Shown here in pieces: positions 7,060-13,400 of a stretch of DNA of 13,400 nucleotides. The notes under the pieces are model-generated. The model saw only the letters and a list, made by a program, of their open reading frames with translations, was not told the DNA's origin and ran no database searches. The translations under genes and the position numbers were made by a program. Position 1 is the first letter of the stretch, and each line of letters starts with the position of its first letter. This DNA is from Desulfobacteraceae bacterium (lineage in GTDB: Bacteria > Desulfobacterota > Desulfobacteria > Desulfobacterales > SURF-7), in NCBI GenBank assembly GCA_030618925.1, contig JAUXCK010000025.1:1-13400 (forward strand). Direction: 5' to 3'.

Positions 7060-7413
7060 TTACCTCTCTTCAACTGTCATGATGCCTGTACAGGCCAATT
7101 TTTCTCTAACCATTATTCGGAAAGAGTAAGAATATGACTTTCCTTTCACCGGTTGTGCAAACAATGTTAAACAATCCTTTGGTCTAATAATCTGCTTAAA
7201 CCTTACCCGGTTAAGTTTCGTAATTTTTAAATCTTGACAATAGTGTTGGTTGATTGCATCAAAAACCATTCCCAATTGAGCAATTCCGGGAAGAATCGGT
7301 TCGCCGGGAAAATGCCCGGAAAACCAGTTTGAATCCGGCTTCATTTCAAGGCTTGCTGATATCTCGCCTGAAACAGATTGCGCTTCATTATTCAATAAAT
7401 GCCATACCGTCAT
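7060..7413 (-). CDS. FabZ/ApeI-like hot-dog protein lacking the catalytic Glu
   Basis: This 117-residue hot-dog protein of the FabZ/ApeI 3-hydroxyacyl-ACP dehydratase type has the signature GHFPGEPILPGIAQL with catalytic His H34. In FabZ the second catalytic residue, Glu, sits 14 positions after the His (for example His49/Glu63 in Pseudomonas FabZ). Here that position is G48, and the residue 18 after the His, usually Gln, is D52. The helix after the motif therefore lacks the normal acid. Either D52 substitutes, the protein is not a dehydratase alone, or the acid is supplied by a partner. The ApeP-like protein encoded across the divergent promoter has the opposite defect. The gene sits between the two ACP genes. 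No ribosome site is evident before the ATG. Confidence 0.83.
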   Translation of the reverse strand: MTVWHLLNNEAQSVSGEISASLEMKPDSNWFSGHFPGEPILPGIAQLGMVFDAINQHYCQDLKITKLNRVRFKQIIRPKDCLTLFAQPVKGKSYSYSFRIMVREKLACTGIMTVEER

Positions 7414-7417
7414 AACG

Positions 7418-7457
7418 ATTATATGAAATTATATGGATTTTCTACCTAATTCGGCAA
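7418..7457 (-). promoter_or_regulatory. Possible leftward promoter with tandem TATAAT boxes
   Basis: Two tandem ten-base units, ATTATATGAA and ATTATATGGA (7418-7437), each give a TATAAT box on the minus strand. The upstream box (7433-7428) has TTGCCG (7457-7452) 18 bases before it, a 4/6 match to the -35 consensus. The start point would be only about 8 bases before the FabZ-like ATG, leaving little leader, and A+T-rich sequence gives such matches by chance. Confidence 0.2.
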
Positions 7458-7468
7458 AAAATATCCGG

Positions 7469-7735
7469 CTAATTAGATAACATTTTAGAATTATTGTAGA
7501 TATAATCGGCCAACGTTCTCAAGCTGACGAATACCTTTTGGCCAAGCTCCCTATTGTCAATGACAACCTGATAATCCGCCTCTATCATGATAACCATTTC
7601 CAGTATGTCTATGGAATCGATTCCCAAAATTCCGCCAACCAGCGGATCATCTTCGTCGATTTGGTCTGATTGAACACTTTTAAGATCCAAAATTTCAACA
7701 ATTTTAACTTTTAGTTCATTAATCAATTTTTCCAT
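7469..7735 (-). CDS. Acyl carrier protein (ACP-1)
   Basis: This 88-residue acyl carrier protein has the attachment site LGIDSIDILEM, with S41 the phosphopantetheinylated Ser. Helix 1 (INELKVKIVEIL), the acidic loop before the motif and the final helix TLADYIYNN fit the family. The ATG at 7735 is chosen; an in-frame TTG at 7747 would add four residues. Neither has a strong ribosome site. It is the first gene of the leftward block, next to the divergent intergenic region. DSI/DSM differences from ACP-2 and low overall similarity suggest that the two carriers serve different partners, such as starter or elongation versus tailoring (inference). Confidence 0.92.
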   Translation of the reverse strand: MEKLINELKVKIVEILDLKSVQSDQIDEDDPLVGGILGIDSIDILEMVIMIEADYQVVIDNRELGQKVFVSLRTLADYIYNNSKMLSN

Positions 7736-7821
7736 TAAATCTACCAAATTATATTGGAAACAAGTGCTTTTGAATTTCTGCCCCTTGCAAAAAAAGTTTT
7801 AATATGCTTTGTTTCCTCACC

Positions 7822-7858
7822 GTAAAACATATCCGTCGTCATGGATAAATCGTTTTAC
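7822..7858. promoter_or_regulatory. Interrupted inverted repeat in the divergent promoter region
   Basis: GTAAAAC (7822-7828) pairs with GTTTTAC (7852-7858), and inside it TATCC (7830-7834) pairs with GGATA (7843-7847), giving a two-part dyad. TAAAACAT occurs again in direct orientation at 7860-7867. The dyad lies roughly midway in the 184-base gap between ACP-1 and the ApeP-like gene, the natural place for an operator controlling both blocks. A TATATAT box at 7888-7894 could serve the rightward genes but has no good -35. No regulator gene is present in the window. Confidence 0.35.
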
Positions 7859-7919
7859 ATAAAACATGTGAACGCTCACTCAACTTCTATATATCGTACA
7901 ATAAAAAAACACAAACAAT

Positions 7920-8354
7920 ATGGATAGGAATGATTTAAAAATTGAGAATTTCTTGCCCCATCGCGAAAGGATGAAGCTTATCGATAAAATCATTACGATA
8001 GATGATAAGAGGGCGGTAACACAATCTATTGTGACAGAGCGATGGCCATTTTTTAACGGAAAAGCGGTAAACCCTATCGTATTGATAGAACTTGCCGCTC
8101 AAACAGCCGGAATTAACAATGGACGGGACAGAATAGAAAAATATTGCAATAATGTTGAAAGAATGGGTTGGGTCGTGGGAATAAAAAAATCCCGCTTTTT
8201 CATTGATGAAATACCATTACATACTCAAATCACGACCTGCTCCGAAAACACCTTTACATTTGACAATTTTGTTGAGGCTTTAGGAATCACTAAAATCGAG
8301 TCAAAAATTGTCGGTGAAATAACGCTGCAATTATTTCAGCCTGAGCTGGATTGA
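7920..8354 (+). CDS. ApeP-like hot-dog dehydratase family protein lacking the catalytic His
   Basis: This 144-residue hot-dog protein resembles the ApeP/COG4706 group of predicted 3-hydroxyacyl-ACP dehydratases found in aryl-polyene clusters. The N-terminal FLPHRERMKLID matches the LPHR motif that opens FabZ-type folds. The central helix is NPIVLIELAAQTAG, with E57 in the place of the FabZ catalytic Glu and Q61 four residues later. Where FabZ has HFPG, this protein has WPFFNG, so the catalytic His is absent. It is thus the mirror image of the FabZ/ApeI-like protein at 7060-7413, and the two could combine into one complete active site. First gene of the rightward block; no ribosome site precedes the ATG, so the leader may be short. 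Confidence 0.82.
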   Translation: MDRNDLKIENFLPHRERMKLIDKIITIDDKRAVTQSIVTERWPFFNGKAVNPIVLIELAAQTAGINNGRDRIEKYCNNVERMGWVVGIKKSRFFIDEIPLHTQITTCSENTFTFDNFVEALGITKIESKIVGEITLQLFQPELD

Positions 8355-8419
8355 AATTCTGATCAGTGGTAAAACCAAAAAAATCATTGCGTCATAATAC
8401 TGTTTCAAAAAAGGCCGAT

Positions 8420-9157
8420 ATGAATACGACACAGGAAAAAAAAGTGGCAATTGTCACCGGTGCAAGTAAAGGGATCGGCCGGGCAATAAGCATCGAACTG
8501 GCCAGATCAGGCCTGTATATTATTGCCAACTATCATTCAGATGAACCAGGAGCCATACAAACACTTGAAATGATAAAACAAGTTGGTTCTGATGGTGAAA
8601 TTATGCGGTTTGATGTGACGGATTCTCAAAATACACAAAAATCCATCGATGATATCTGCTCCAGGTTTACTTCGATTGATGTTCTCATCAATAATGCGGG
8701 CATTACAGCAGACGGATTATTTATTTTAATGTCTTTGAATAAGTGGGAATCGGTTATCAAAACAGCTCTGAACGGATTTTACAATGTCACAAAACCGGTT
8801 CTTGAAAAAATGATATTAAACAAACAAGGGGCTATTGTATCCATATCGTCGGTTGCAGGATTATTTGGAAACAGGGGGCAGGCCAATTATTCAGCGGCCA
8901 AGGCCGGGCTGATTGGCGCCAGCCGGGCTGTTTCGGCCGAAGTAGCGAGGCTGGGGATCCGTGTAAATGTAGTCGCCCCAGGGCTTATCAAAACTGAGAT
9001 GATAAAGGATGCTCCGGTAAAAAATATTAAAGCATTGATCCCCATGGCCAGGATCGGAGAACCGGAAGAGGTTGCAAAAGTTGTCCGATTTCTCTGTTCT
9101 GAGGATGCATCATATATTACCGGCCAGGTCATTTCTGTAAACGGTGGGATGTTTTAG
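8420..9157 (+). CDS. FabG-type 3-oxoacyl-ACP reductase (SDR)
   Basis: This 245-residue short-chain dehydrogenase of the FabG type would reduce beta-ketoacyl-ACP to the beta-hydroxy form with NAD(P)H. The cofactor loop is TGASKGIG (13-20), NNAG is at 91-94, and the catalytic Ser-Tyr-Lys set is S144, Y157 and K161 (YSAAK). VAPGLIKTEM and the C-terminal ISVNGG are typical FabG motifs. The ATG at 8420 has AAAAGG 5 bases upstream and gives the usual family length; a GTG at 8366 would add 18 residues with no homology. It lies 65 bases after the ApeP-like stop. It is the only ketoreductase visible for all three ketosynthases in the window. Confidence 0.93.
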   Translation: MNTTQEKKVAIVTGASKGIGRAISIELARSGLYIIANYHSDEPGAIQTLEMIKQVGSDGEIMRFDVTDSQNTQKSIDDICSRFTSIDVLINNAGITADGLFILMSLNKWESVIKTALNGFYNVTKPVLEKMILNKQGAIVSISSVAGLFGNRGQANYSAAKAGLIGASRAVSAEVARLGIRVNVVAPGLIKTEMIKDAPVKNIKALIPMARIGEPEEVAKVVRFLCSEDASYITGQVISVNGGMF

Positions 9158-9165
9158 GAGTCCGC

Positions 9166-9786
9166 ATGAACAACCAAAATACAAGTAAAGTGTTATTCAT
9201 GACGATTATGACGATAGCTGCGTTGCTGTTCATCGGCTGGGCAGACACCCTTGAGGGAATAAAAGGCGCTTCTGCAGAAATTACATCCATATCTGCCGAA
9301 TTTACTCAGGAAAAACACATGAAAATCCTCGTGAAGCCCCTTGTTTCCAAAGGTGCCTTATATTACCAATCCCCTATGTCGCTCCGCTGGGAATATTATC
9401 ACCCGGTGCAAAGCATTCTTCTCATGTCTAATGGAAAGATAAAACGCTATATCCAGAGGAATAAAACCCTTGTCCAGGATACCGGAGCGAATCTTCAGAT
9501 AATGCAGATTGCCCTCCAGGAAATCGCCCGGTGGTTAGACGGCCGGTTTGATGAGAATCCGGCCTTTACGGCTCATCTGGAACCTGGACGAAAGATTATA
9601 CTCTCTCCAAAAGAAAAATCTATTTCCAGGCTGATTCAGCGAATCGAACTCATCCTGTCCGACCATCCGGGAATGATGAAATCGATAACGATTTTTGAAA
9701 GCAACGATTCGTTTACCAAATTAATATTCAACAATGTGGTTCTCAATCAGAAGATACCCGAATCCCGTTTCAGGACCATTCGATGA
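9166..9786 (+). CDS. LolA-like outer-membrane lipoprotein carrier protein
   Basis: This 206-residue secreted protein resembles LolA, the periplasmic carrier that ferries lipoproteins from the inner to the outer membrane. A signal peptide (residues 8-26, ending FIGWA) is followed by a half-barrel-like domain whose early part shows the LolA pattern SAEFTQEKHMKILVKPLVSKG, then LYYQSPMSLRWEY, matching the family's GxxxxxxPxxxRWxY region. LolA-like genes also occur inside aryl-polyene clusters, where a role in moving the lipid-linked product is assumed. Here it follows fabG with 8 bases between (AGGAG overlaps the fabG stop) and overlaps the next gene by 4 bases. It is therefore more likely a cluster-dedicated carrier than the housekeeping LolA (inference). 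Confidence 0.85.
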   Translation: MNNQNTSKVLFMTIMTIAALLFIGWADTLEGIKGASAEITSISAEFTQEKHMKILVKPLVSKGALYYQSPMSLRWEYYHPVQSILLMSNGKIKRYIQRNKTLVQDTGANLQIMQIALQEIARWLDGRFDENPAFTAHLEPGRKIILSPKEKSISRLIQRIELILSDHPGMMKSITIFESNDSFTKLIFNNVVLNQKIPESRFRTIR

Positions 9787-10457
9787 AAAATAGCGGCCTC
9801 CTTATCCTGGGTGCATTTGTTGTCATCATTTCCTGCACCAGCCTCCCCAGAACAACTCCCCTGGATGCTGTTAGATCCGCTGAGCTTCACAACAAATGCT
9901 GCAGCCTCTTTCTTGACGGAGAATGGCAGTTCGTTCATTCCATTGACGCCTCTCTGCCGGGTGGCAATGGAGGCGTCATCCTGGGGGTTACGATAATATC
10001 CGTCCCTCACCAAACAATTAAATGCGTCATTATGACCATCGAGGGATTTGTGCTTTTTGAGGCTGAGTATGATCAGACGCTTTCGGTGACCCGCAGTGTT
10101 TCCCCGTTTGATTCAAAGGCATTTGCCAAAGCCCTTATCAAGGATATTCAACTCATATTTTTCAGGCCGGGCGGGAAAATGATTGAATCCGGGACCCTTG
10201 ACAATGGTTTACCTGTCTGCCGCTATGAAACTCCCGGGCAGGGAATTGTGGACATTATTTTGCATAATGACAATACCTGGGAAATTCAACAATTCAGCAG
10301 CGGTTTTCGGCTTAACCGCAGTGTAAAACTCTCATCATTACAAAAAGCGCCTTATCACCAGCCCCCAATTCCTGATCATATAAAGATAGAAGCCCATGGC
10401 CTGTTGGGATATACACTTATTATGAATTTAGTGGAAGCCATCCCATTGACCCAATGA
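9783..10457 (+). CDS. Predicted outer-membrane lipoprotein, DUF3261-like
   Basis: This 224-residue protein has a lipoprotein signal: a hydrophobic N terminus and lipobox VIISC, with C18 the lipid-modified Cys. Residue +2 is Thr, so it is not retained at the inner membrane by the Asp rule and probably goes to the outer membrane facing the periplasm. The rest is beta-rich (for example VILGVTIISVP, CVIMTIEGFVLFEAEYD) and ends with LGYTLIMNLVEA. Position and general make-up match the DUF3261 lipoproteins next to LolA in aryl-polyene clusters, which may be LolB-like acceptors. I cannot confirm the family from sequence alone. The ATGA overlap with the LolA-like gene and AGGA 7 bases upstream indicate coupled expression. 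Confidence 0.72.
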   Translation: MKNSGLLILGAFVVIISCTSLPRTTPLDAVRSAELHNKCCSLFLDGEWQFVHSIDASLPGGNGGVILGVTIISVPHQTIKCVIMTIEGFVLFEAEYDQTLSVTRSVSPFDSKAFAKALIKDIQLIFFRPGGKMIESGTLDNGLPVCRYETPGQGIVDIILHNDNTWEIQQFSSGFRLNRSVKLSSLQKAPYHQPPIPDHIKIEAHGLLGYTLIMNLVEAIPLTQ

Positions 10458-10495
10458 ACAATAGGTACGATTTAGACAATGATATTAGATAAAAA

Positions 10496-11989
10496 TTAAA
10501 GATCTTCAAGATCCCTGAATGTATTCATCCTGCTAATTCGCTTTATCTCTTTTTGATAACGCCCTTCCCAGCCATATTTTTTCAGCATTCGATTGGTAAA
10601 AAATTTCAATATCGGCTTGTACGCATAAATCCAGATTCCGGTCCACAGGCGCCCCTGTTGTTTCCTGGCGCGTTCTGAGGGATCCCACCAGTCAATAATC
10701 TTTTGTCGATGGTACCAGAACAGGTATTGAAGCTGATCAGATTCAAGATACCTGGTTTTTACATTGGCCCACATTCCATTGTAGAGTTTAAAATTATCTT
10801 TGTTTGTCACCAGGCCTTCATCCATCAGCTGCTCACGCATTCCAGTCTTGGGATAAGGTGTGAGTATTTGAAAAATAGCAGCGTCTGCCCCGGTTTTTTT
10901 TAAAAAACGATAGTTTTCAATAATGGCTTTCTCATCATCATCTGGAAAACCAAAAATCAGTCCACCGATCACCATCATGCCATATTTCTGACATAATTCC
11001 ACAGCCCTGTGAGACAAATCGATAGTGTTCGTTTTCCTGGCTGCTTCCAGATTTTTTTTCGATGCATTCTCAATGCCCAGAAAAACAGATTTAAATCCTG
11101 CGAGGGCCATCTTCTTAACCATTTCCTCGTTGTTGGCTATTGAAATACAGTCCGCCTGTACGATTAAATTCAAATTTGTATATTTTTTTTCAATTATTGC
11201 GTCACAAAGTTCTATCACCCATTTTGGCTTTAATACAAAATTGTCATCAACGATAAAAATTCGCCTTGTTTTTCGACGATAATAAATATCATCCAAATCA
11301 GCCAGGACACGCTTGAGGGGAAATGTTCGAAAAGTCCGCCCGTACATATTCTTCATGCTGCAAAAATTACATGTGCGTGTACACCCCCGCGATGTTTCCA
11401 TTACTTCAACCTTGGCATATATAATATGGTACCCCCAGGTCAGCCTCCTTTTATCCCGTATCGGGAGTTTAAGCCGGGATAAATCAATGATTTCTCCTCT
11501 GGGATTATGAACAAAATGGTTGCCCCGTTTATAGGATAGTGAAGGGATATCCTCAAAATGGTCCTTTCCGTTAAGCGCGTTGACAAGCCGCCGGCATACC
11601 TCTTCTCCTTCACCCCGAATGATAAAATCAATCCAATCCGCCTCAGGGGATGAGGCAATTTCCTTATTCATCAACGTCGCATGATACCCCCCGATGACAA
11701 TTTTTACCCCTGGCAGCAGTTGTTTAATCAATCTGGCCAATTTAACACATGTATCGTATTGCCATGCCATGGCGGATAAGCCGATCAGGTCGGGATTAAT
11801 TTTTTTCAGGGTTTTCGTGATATATTTCCGAATTTGCCGCCGTTTACGCACAAGATCAATGATATGGACATCATGCTCATCGTCAATATTTGCGCCAACA
11901 CTTGCAATCCCGAGATTCGGCATATGAATAGCCGCTTCATGAATGATCAGGGGCGTTATGTCCGGCATGGAGATCAATAAAATTTTCAT
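10496..11989 (-). CDS. Cobalamin-binding-domain radical SAM protein (class B type)
   Basis: This 497-residue protein combines an N-terminal B12-binding-like domain (about residues 1-135 from the chosen start, with INPDLIGLSAMAW and VKIVIGGYHATL) and a radical SAM core. The cluster motif is GCTRTCNFC (C203, C207, C210), followed by FIVDDNF, FLGIENASKKNL and IGGLIFGFPDDDE, the usual core elements of the BchE/HpnP/P-methylase family. Such enzymes methylate unreactive carbons or carry out ring chemistry using methylcobalamin. The B12 domain lacks an obvious DxHxxG motif, as in many members. A C-terminal region rich in basic and aromatic residues (WIYAYKPILKFF) may touch the membrane. The ATG at 11989 is preferred: an upstream start at 12061 would overlap the acyltransferase gene by 38 bases. 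It ends 38 bases from the converging lipoprotein gene. Confidence 0.9.
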   Translation of the reverse strand: MKILLISMPDITPLIIHEAAIHMPNLGIASVGANIDDEHDVHIIDLVRKRRQIRKYITKTLKKINPDLIGLSAMAWQYDTCVKLARLIKQLLPGVKIVIGGYHATLMNKEIASSPEADWIDFIIRGEGEEVCRRLVNALNGKDHFEDIPSLSYKRGNHFVHNPRGEIIDLSRLKLPIRDKRRLTWGYHIIYAKVEVMETSRGCTRTCNFCSMKNMYGRTFRTFPLKRVLADLDDIYYRRKTRRIFIVDDNFVLKPKWVIELCDAIIEKKYTNLNLIVQADCISIANNEEMVKKMALAGFKSVFLGIENASKKNLEAARKTNTIDLSHRAVELCQKYGMMVIGGLIFGFPDDDEKAIIENYRFLKKTGADAAIFQILTPYPKTGMREQLMDEGLVTNKDNFKLYNGMWANVKTRYLESDQLQYLFWYHRQKIIDWWDPSERARKQQGRLWTGIWIYAYKPILKFFTNRMLKKYGWEGRYQKEIKRISRMNTFRDLEDL

Positions 11990-12023
11990 AAAAGCCCGCC
12001 TTTTTCTAAGGAAAAAATATTTT

Positions 12024-12824
12024 TTATCTGTGGAACTCCGTATCCATATTTCCACTTTCAAGCAACTTGCTCACCTGATCCATTAATCCTGAAACTGAAA
12101 AATTTCTATTTTGATAATCAGGCTCGATACTTTTAATCAATTCAACCGTCATCGTATTCTGAACGCAAGTATTCAATAAAAAATGCCCCGGCTGAAGCAA
12201 TATATTTGTATTTCGAATACGCAGAACCTTAATCGGGGCCTTGCAAATCCTGGCAATTTTAAATGCGCCCTTATTTAACTGACCGATTCGACCATCCCGT
12301 GTTCTAGTGCCCTCGGGGAAAATAAAAAGATTTCCGCCCCTGGCCAGATAATCACCCATTGTTTCAATATGCTGAATGATTAATTTTGAAAAATTTCTGC
12401 CGGATGTTGATGGAATATAACCCGATGATTTCAGCACCTGGCTGAATATGGGCAATTTAAAAAAACTGCCCTTGACAATGGTTTTCTGTCGCTCAAACAA
12501 GGAGATTAAAAGAAGGGGATCAAGATAAGAGATGTGGTTGCAAACGATAACCGAAGATCGTATTGCGGCCACCTCGCCATGGATGTCCCATTTGTGAAGC
12601 GGGGTGAGGATCCGGATCAGAAAAAAAAAACTTCTGCAAAACCTGTGGTTCAGCCGCTGAAAGGCTATTTCCCGGTTTTCTGAGAACCCGACCGCAATCA
12701 TATAAAAAAAAGAAAAGAAAATGATAAAACCGAGGGTATAATAAATCCAAATTAACAGTGTAATACTAAAATCAAGCAGGAATTTTATGTAAATAGAGAT
12801 ATGGCTGGTTTTACTTTTTTTCAT
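12024..12824 (-). CDS. PlsC-type 1-acyl-sn-glycerol-3-phosphate acyltransferase family protein
   Basis: This 266-residue membrane-anchored acyltransferase has the glycerolipid acyltransferase motifs NHISYLD (NHx4D, H97 and D102) and FPEGTRTR (169-176), with LNKGAF at 183-188 as the next conserved block. N-terminal hydrophobic segments at about 12-47 anchor it in the inner membrane. Family members acylate lysophosphatidate at position 2 or transfer acyl groups from ACP to other alcohols. It starts 20 bases after the third ketosynthase and ends 34 bases before the B12 radical SAM gene, so it probably handles an acyl chain made by this cluster and not bulk phospholipid (inference). The ribosome site is weak. 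Confidence 0.88.
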   Translation of the reverse strand: MKKSKTSHISIYIKFLLDFSITLLIWIYYTLGFIIFFSFFYMIAVGFSENREIAFQRLNHRFCRSFFFLIRILTPLHKWDIHGEVAAIRSSVIVCNHISYLDPLLLISLFERQKTIVKGSFFKLPIFSQVLKSSGYIPSTSGRNFSKLIIQHIETMGDYLARGGNLFIFPEGTRTRDGRIGQLNKGAFKIARICKAPIKVLRIRNTNILLQPGHFLLNTCVQNTMTVELIKSIEPDYQNRNFSVSGLMDQVSKLLESGNMDTEFHR

Positions 12825-12844
12825 CGATTCGGGCGGCTGAATTT

Positions 12845-13400
12845 TTACATGTCAATTTTTTTGAGAACGATACAGGTATTAACACCTCCAAAGGCAAAAT
12901 TTTGTATCGTTGCGATGCGGATATCGAACTCGGTAAGATTAACAGTATGCCGGATCATCGCACATCTTTCATCGATATTATCCAGGTTCAGAGTTGATGC
13001 AATAAATCCTTCCTCCATCATATACAGGGTCAGTATCGTCTCTATAACGCCACATGATCCCATAGTATGCCCTGTATAACTCTTCAGCCCGGTAACGAAT
13101 GGCAAATCTCCGAACACCCTGCCGATGGCTTGAGCCTCTATGACATCTCCCATCTTTGTGGCTGTCGCATGGGCACTGACAAAATCCACTGAATCAGCGC
13201 TGATATTTGCACTCTGAAGCCCTGTTTTCAGGGTCTGGGTAATCCCATCCATATTCGGCAGAATCAAGTCTCCGCCATTATTATTACACGAGAATCCAAT
13301 AACTTCCCCTATAATATCTGCTCCTCGCTTTTTCGCAAATTCATATTCCTCCAGCAATACTGCACCAGCAAGTCGGAGGCCAAGCGGTCTTAGGAAGACA
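12845..13400 (-). CDS. Ketosynthase (KS3), 5'-truncated by window edge
   Basis: This is the C-terminal 184 residues of a FabF-type ketosynthase; the active-site Cys region lies outside the window. Both catalytic His motifs are present: SAHATATKMGD (matching HGTSTxxGD) and LKSYTGHTMGS (matching KSxxGHxxG), together with the final NFAFGGVNT loop. At the upstream edge the sequence reads VFLRPLGLRLAGAVLLEE, whereas KS1 and KS2 have RPFSIDRxGxVxSEGAG before the same strand. About six or seven residues, including the usual Arg and Glu-Gly, appear missing. It could be a specialised starter-type ketosynthase or a chain-length-factor-like partner. It heads the third visible block, followed by the PlsC-like and B12 radical SAM genes. 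Confidence 0.88.
   Translation of the reverse strand, partial: VFLRPLGLRLAGAVLLEEYEFAKKRGADIIGEVIGFSCNNNGGDLILPNMDGITQTLKTGLQSANISADSVDFVSAHATATKMGDVIEAQAIGRVFGDLPFVTGLKSYTGHTMGSCGVIETILTLYMMEEGFIASTLNLDNIDERCAMIRHTVNLTEFDIRIATIQNFAFGGVNTCIVLKKIDM

Noticed and set aside
7060..7413. Simple assignment as a canonical FabZ
   Set aside because: The catalytic Glu position is Gly and the protein is short, so a normal stand-alone FabZ function is not supported.
7748..7753. Perfect TATAAT on the minus strand just upstream of ACP-1
   Set aside because: A start point from this box would fall about 6 bases before the ATG, and the best -35 match (TTCAAA) is only 15 bases away. The sequence is A+T-rich, so chance is likely.
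8366..8419. GTG start for the FabG-type reductase
   Set aside because: It adds 18 basic residues not typical of FabG, while the ATG at 8420 has a good ribosome site and gives the usual length.
10458..10495. Possible terminator between the convergent lipoprotein and B12 radical SAM genes
   Set aside because: Only 38 A+T-rich bases with no clear stem; nothing can be supported.
11990..12061. Longer N terminus for the B12 radical SAM protein
   Set aside because: The extra 24 residues have no domain character and would overlap the acyltransferase gene; the ATG at 11989 opens the B12 domain directly.
1..13400. Mobile elements, CRISPR arrays, tRNA or rRNA genes
   Set aside because: No transposase, integrase, regular short repeat array or recognisable RNA gene sequence was seen on either strand.

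Overview
The window looks like part of a Gram-negative bacterial chromosome, most likely a Desulfobacterota-type (deltaproteobacterial) anaerobe. The outer-membrane trafficking genes (a LolA-like protein and a lipoprotein), the moderate base composition and the density of radical SAM enzymes suggest this, but no taxonomic marker is present, so the assignment is an inference. The genes are tightly packed. The longest stretch without a gene is about 184 bases (7736-7919), so no gap exceeds 300 bases. I see no tRNA, rRNA, transposase, CRISPR array or attachment site.

The window is a dissociated (type II) fatty-acid/polyketide gene cluster in three transcription blocks. Block A runs leftward from about 7735 to the left edge: acyl carrier protein (ACP), FabZ/ApeI-like hot-dog dehydratase, second ACP, two related radical SAM proteins, two ketosynthases, a 4HBT-type thioesterase, a stand-alone PKS-type double hot-dog dehydratase, and a PlsY-like glycerol-3-phosphate acyltransferase cut by the window edge. 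Block B runs rightward from 7920: an ApeP-like hot-dog protein, a FabG-type ketoreductase, a LolA-like carrier and a lipoprotein resembling the DUF3261 type found in aryl-polyene clusters. Block C runs leftward from the right edge and converges on block B: a third ketosynthase (partial), a PlsC-type acyltransferase and a cobalamin-binding-domain radical SAM protein.

Together the genes can supply one full elongation cycle: ACP tethering, condensation, ketoreduction, dehydration and release. No enoyl reductase is seen in the window, so a polyunsaturated (polyene) ACP-bound chain is a reasonable expectation. Three radical SAM enzymes could modify it. PlsY- and PlsC-like acyltransferases could place it on glycerol phosphate, and the LolA-like protein and lipoprotein could take part in moving it to the outer membrane. 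The layout recalls aryl-polyene clusters (two ACPs, ApeI/ApeP-like hot-dogs, LolA, DUF3261) and the candidate ladderane-lipid clusters of anammox bacteria (ketosynthases, FabZ, ACPs, radical SAM proteins). I see no full match to either, and the product is unknown.

The most notable detail is that the two small hot-dog dehydratases, which flank the divergent promoter region, each lack a different half of the FabZ catalytic pair. This suggests they work as an obligate heterodimer.
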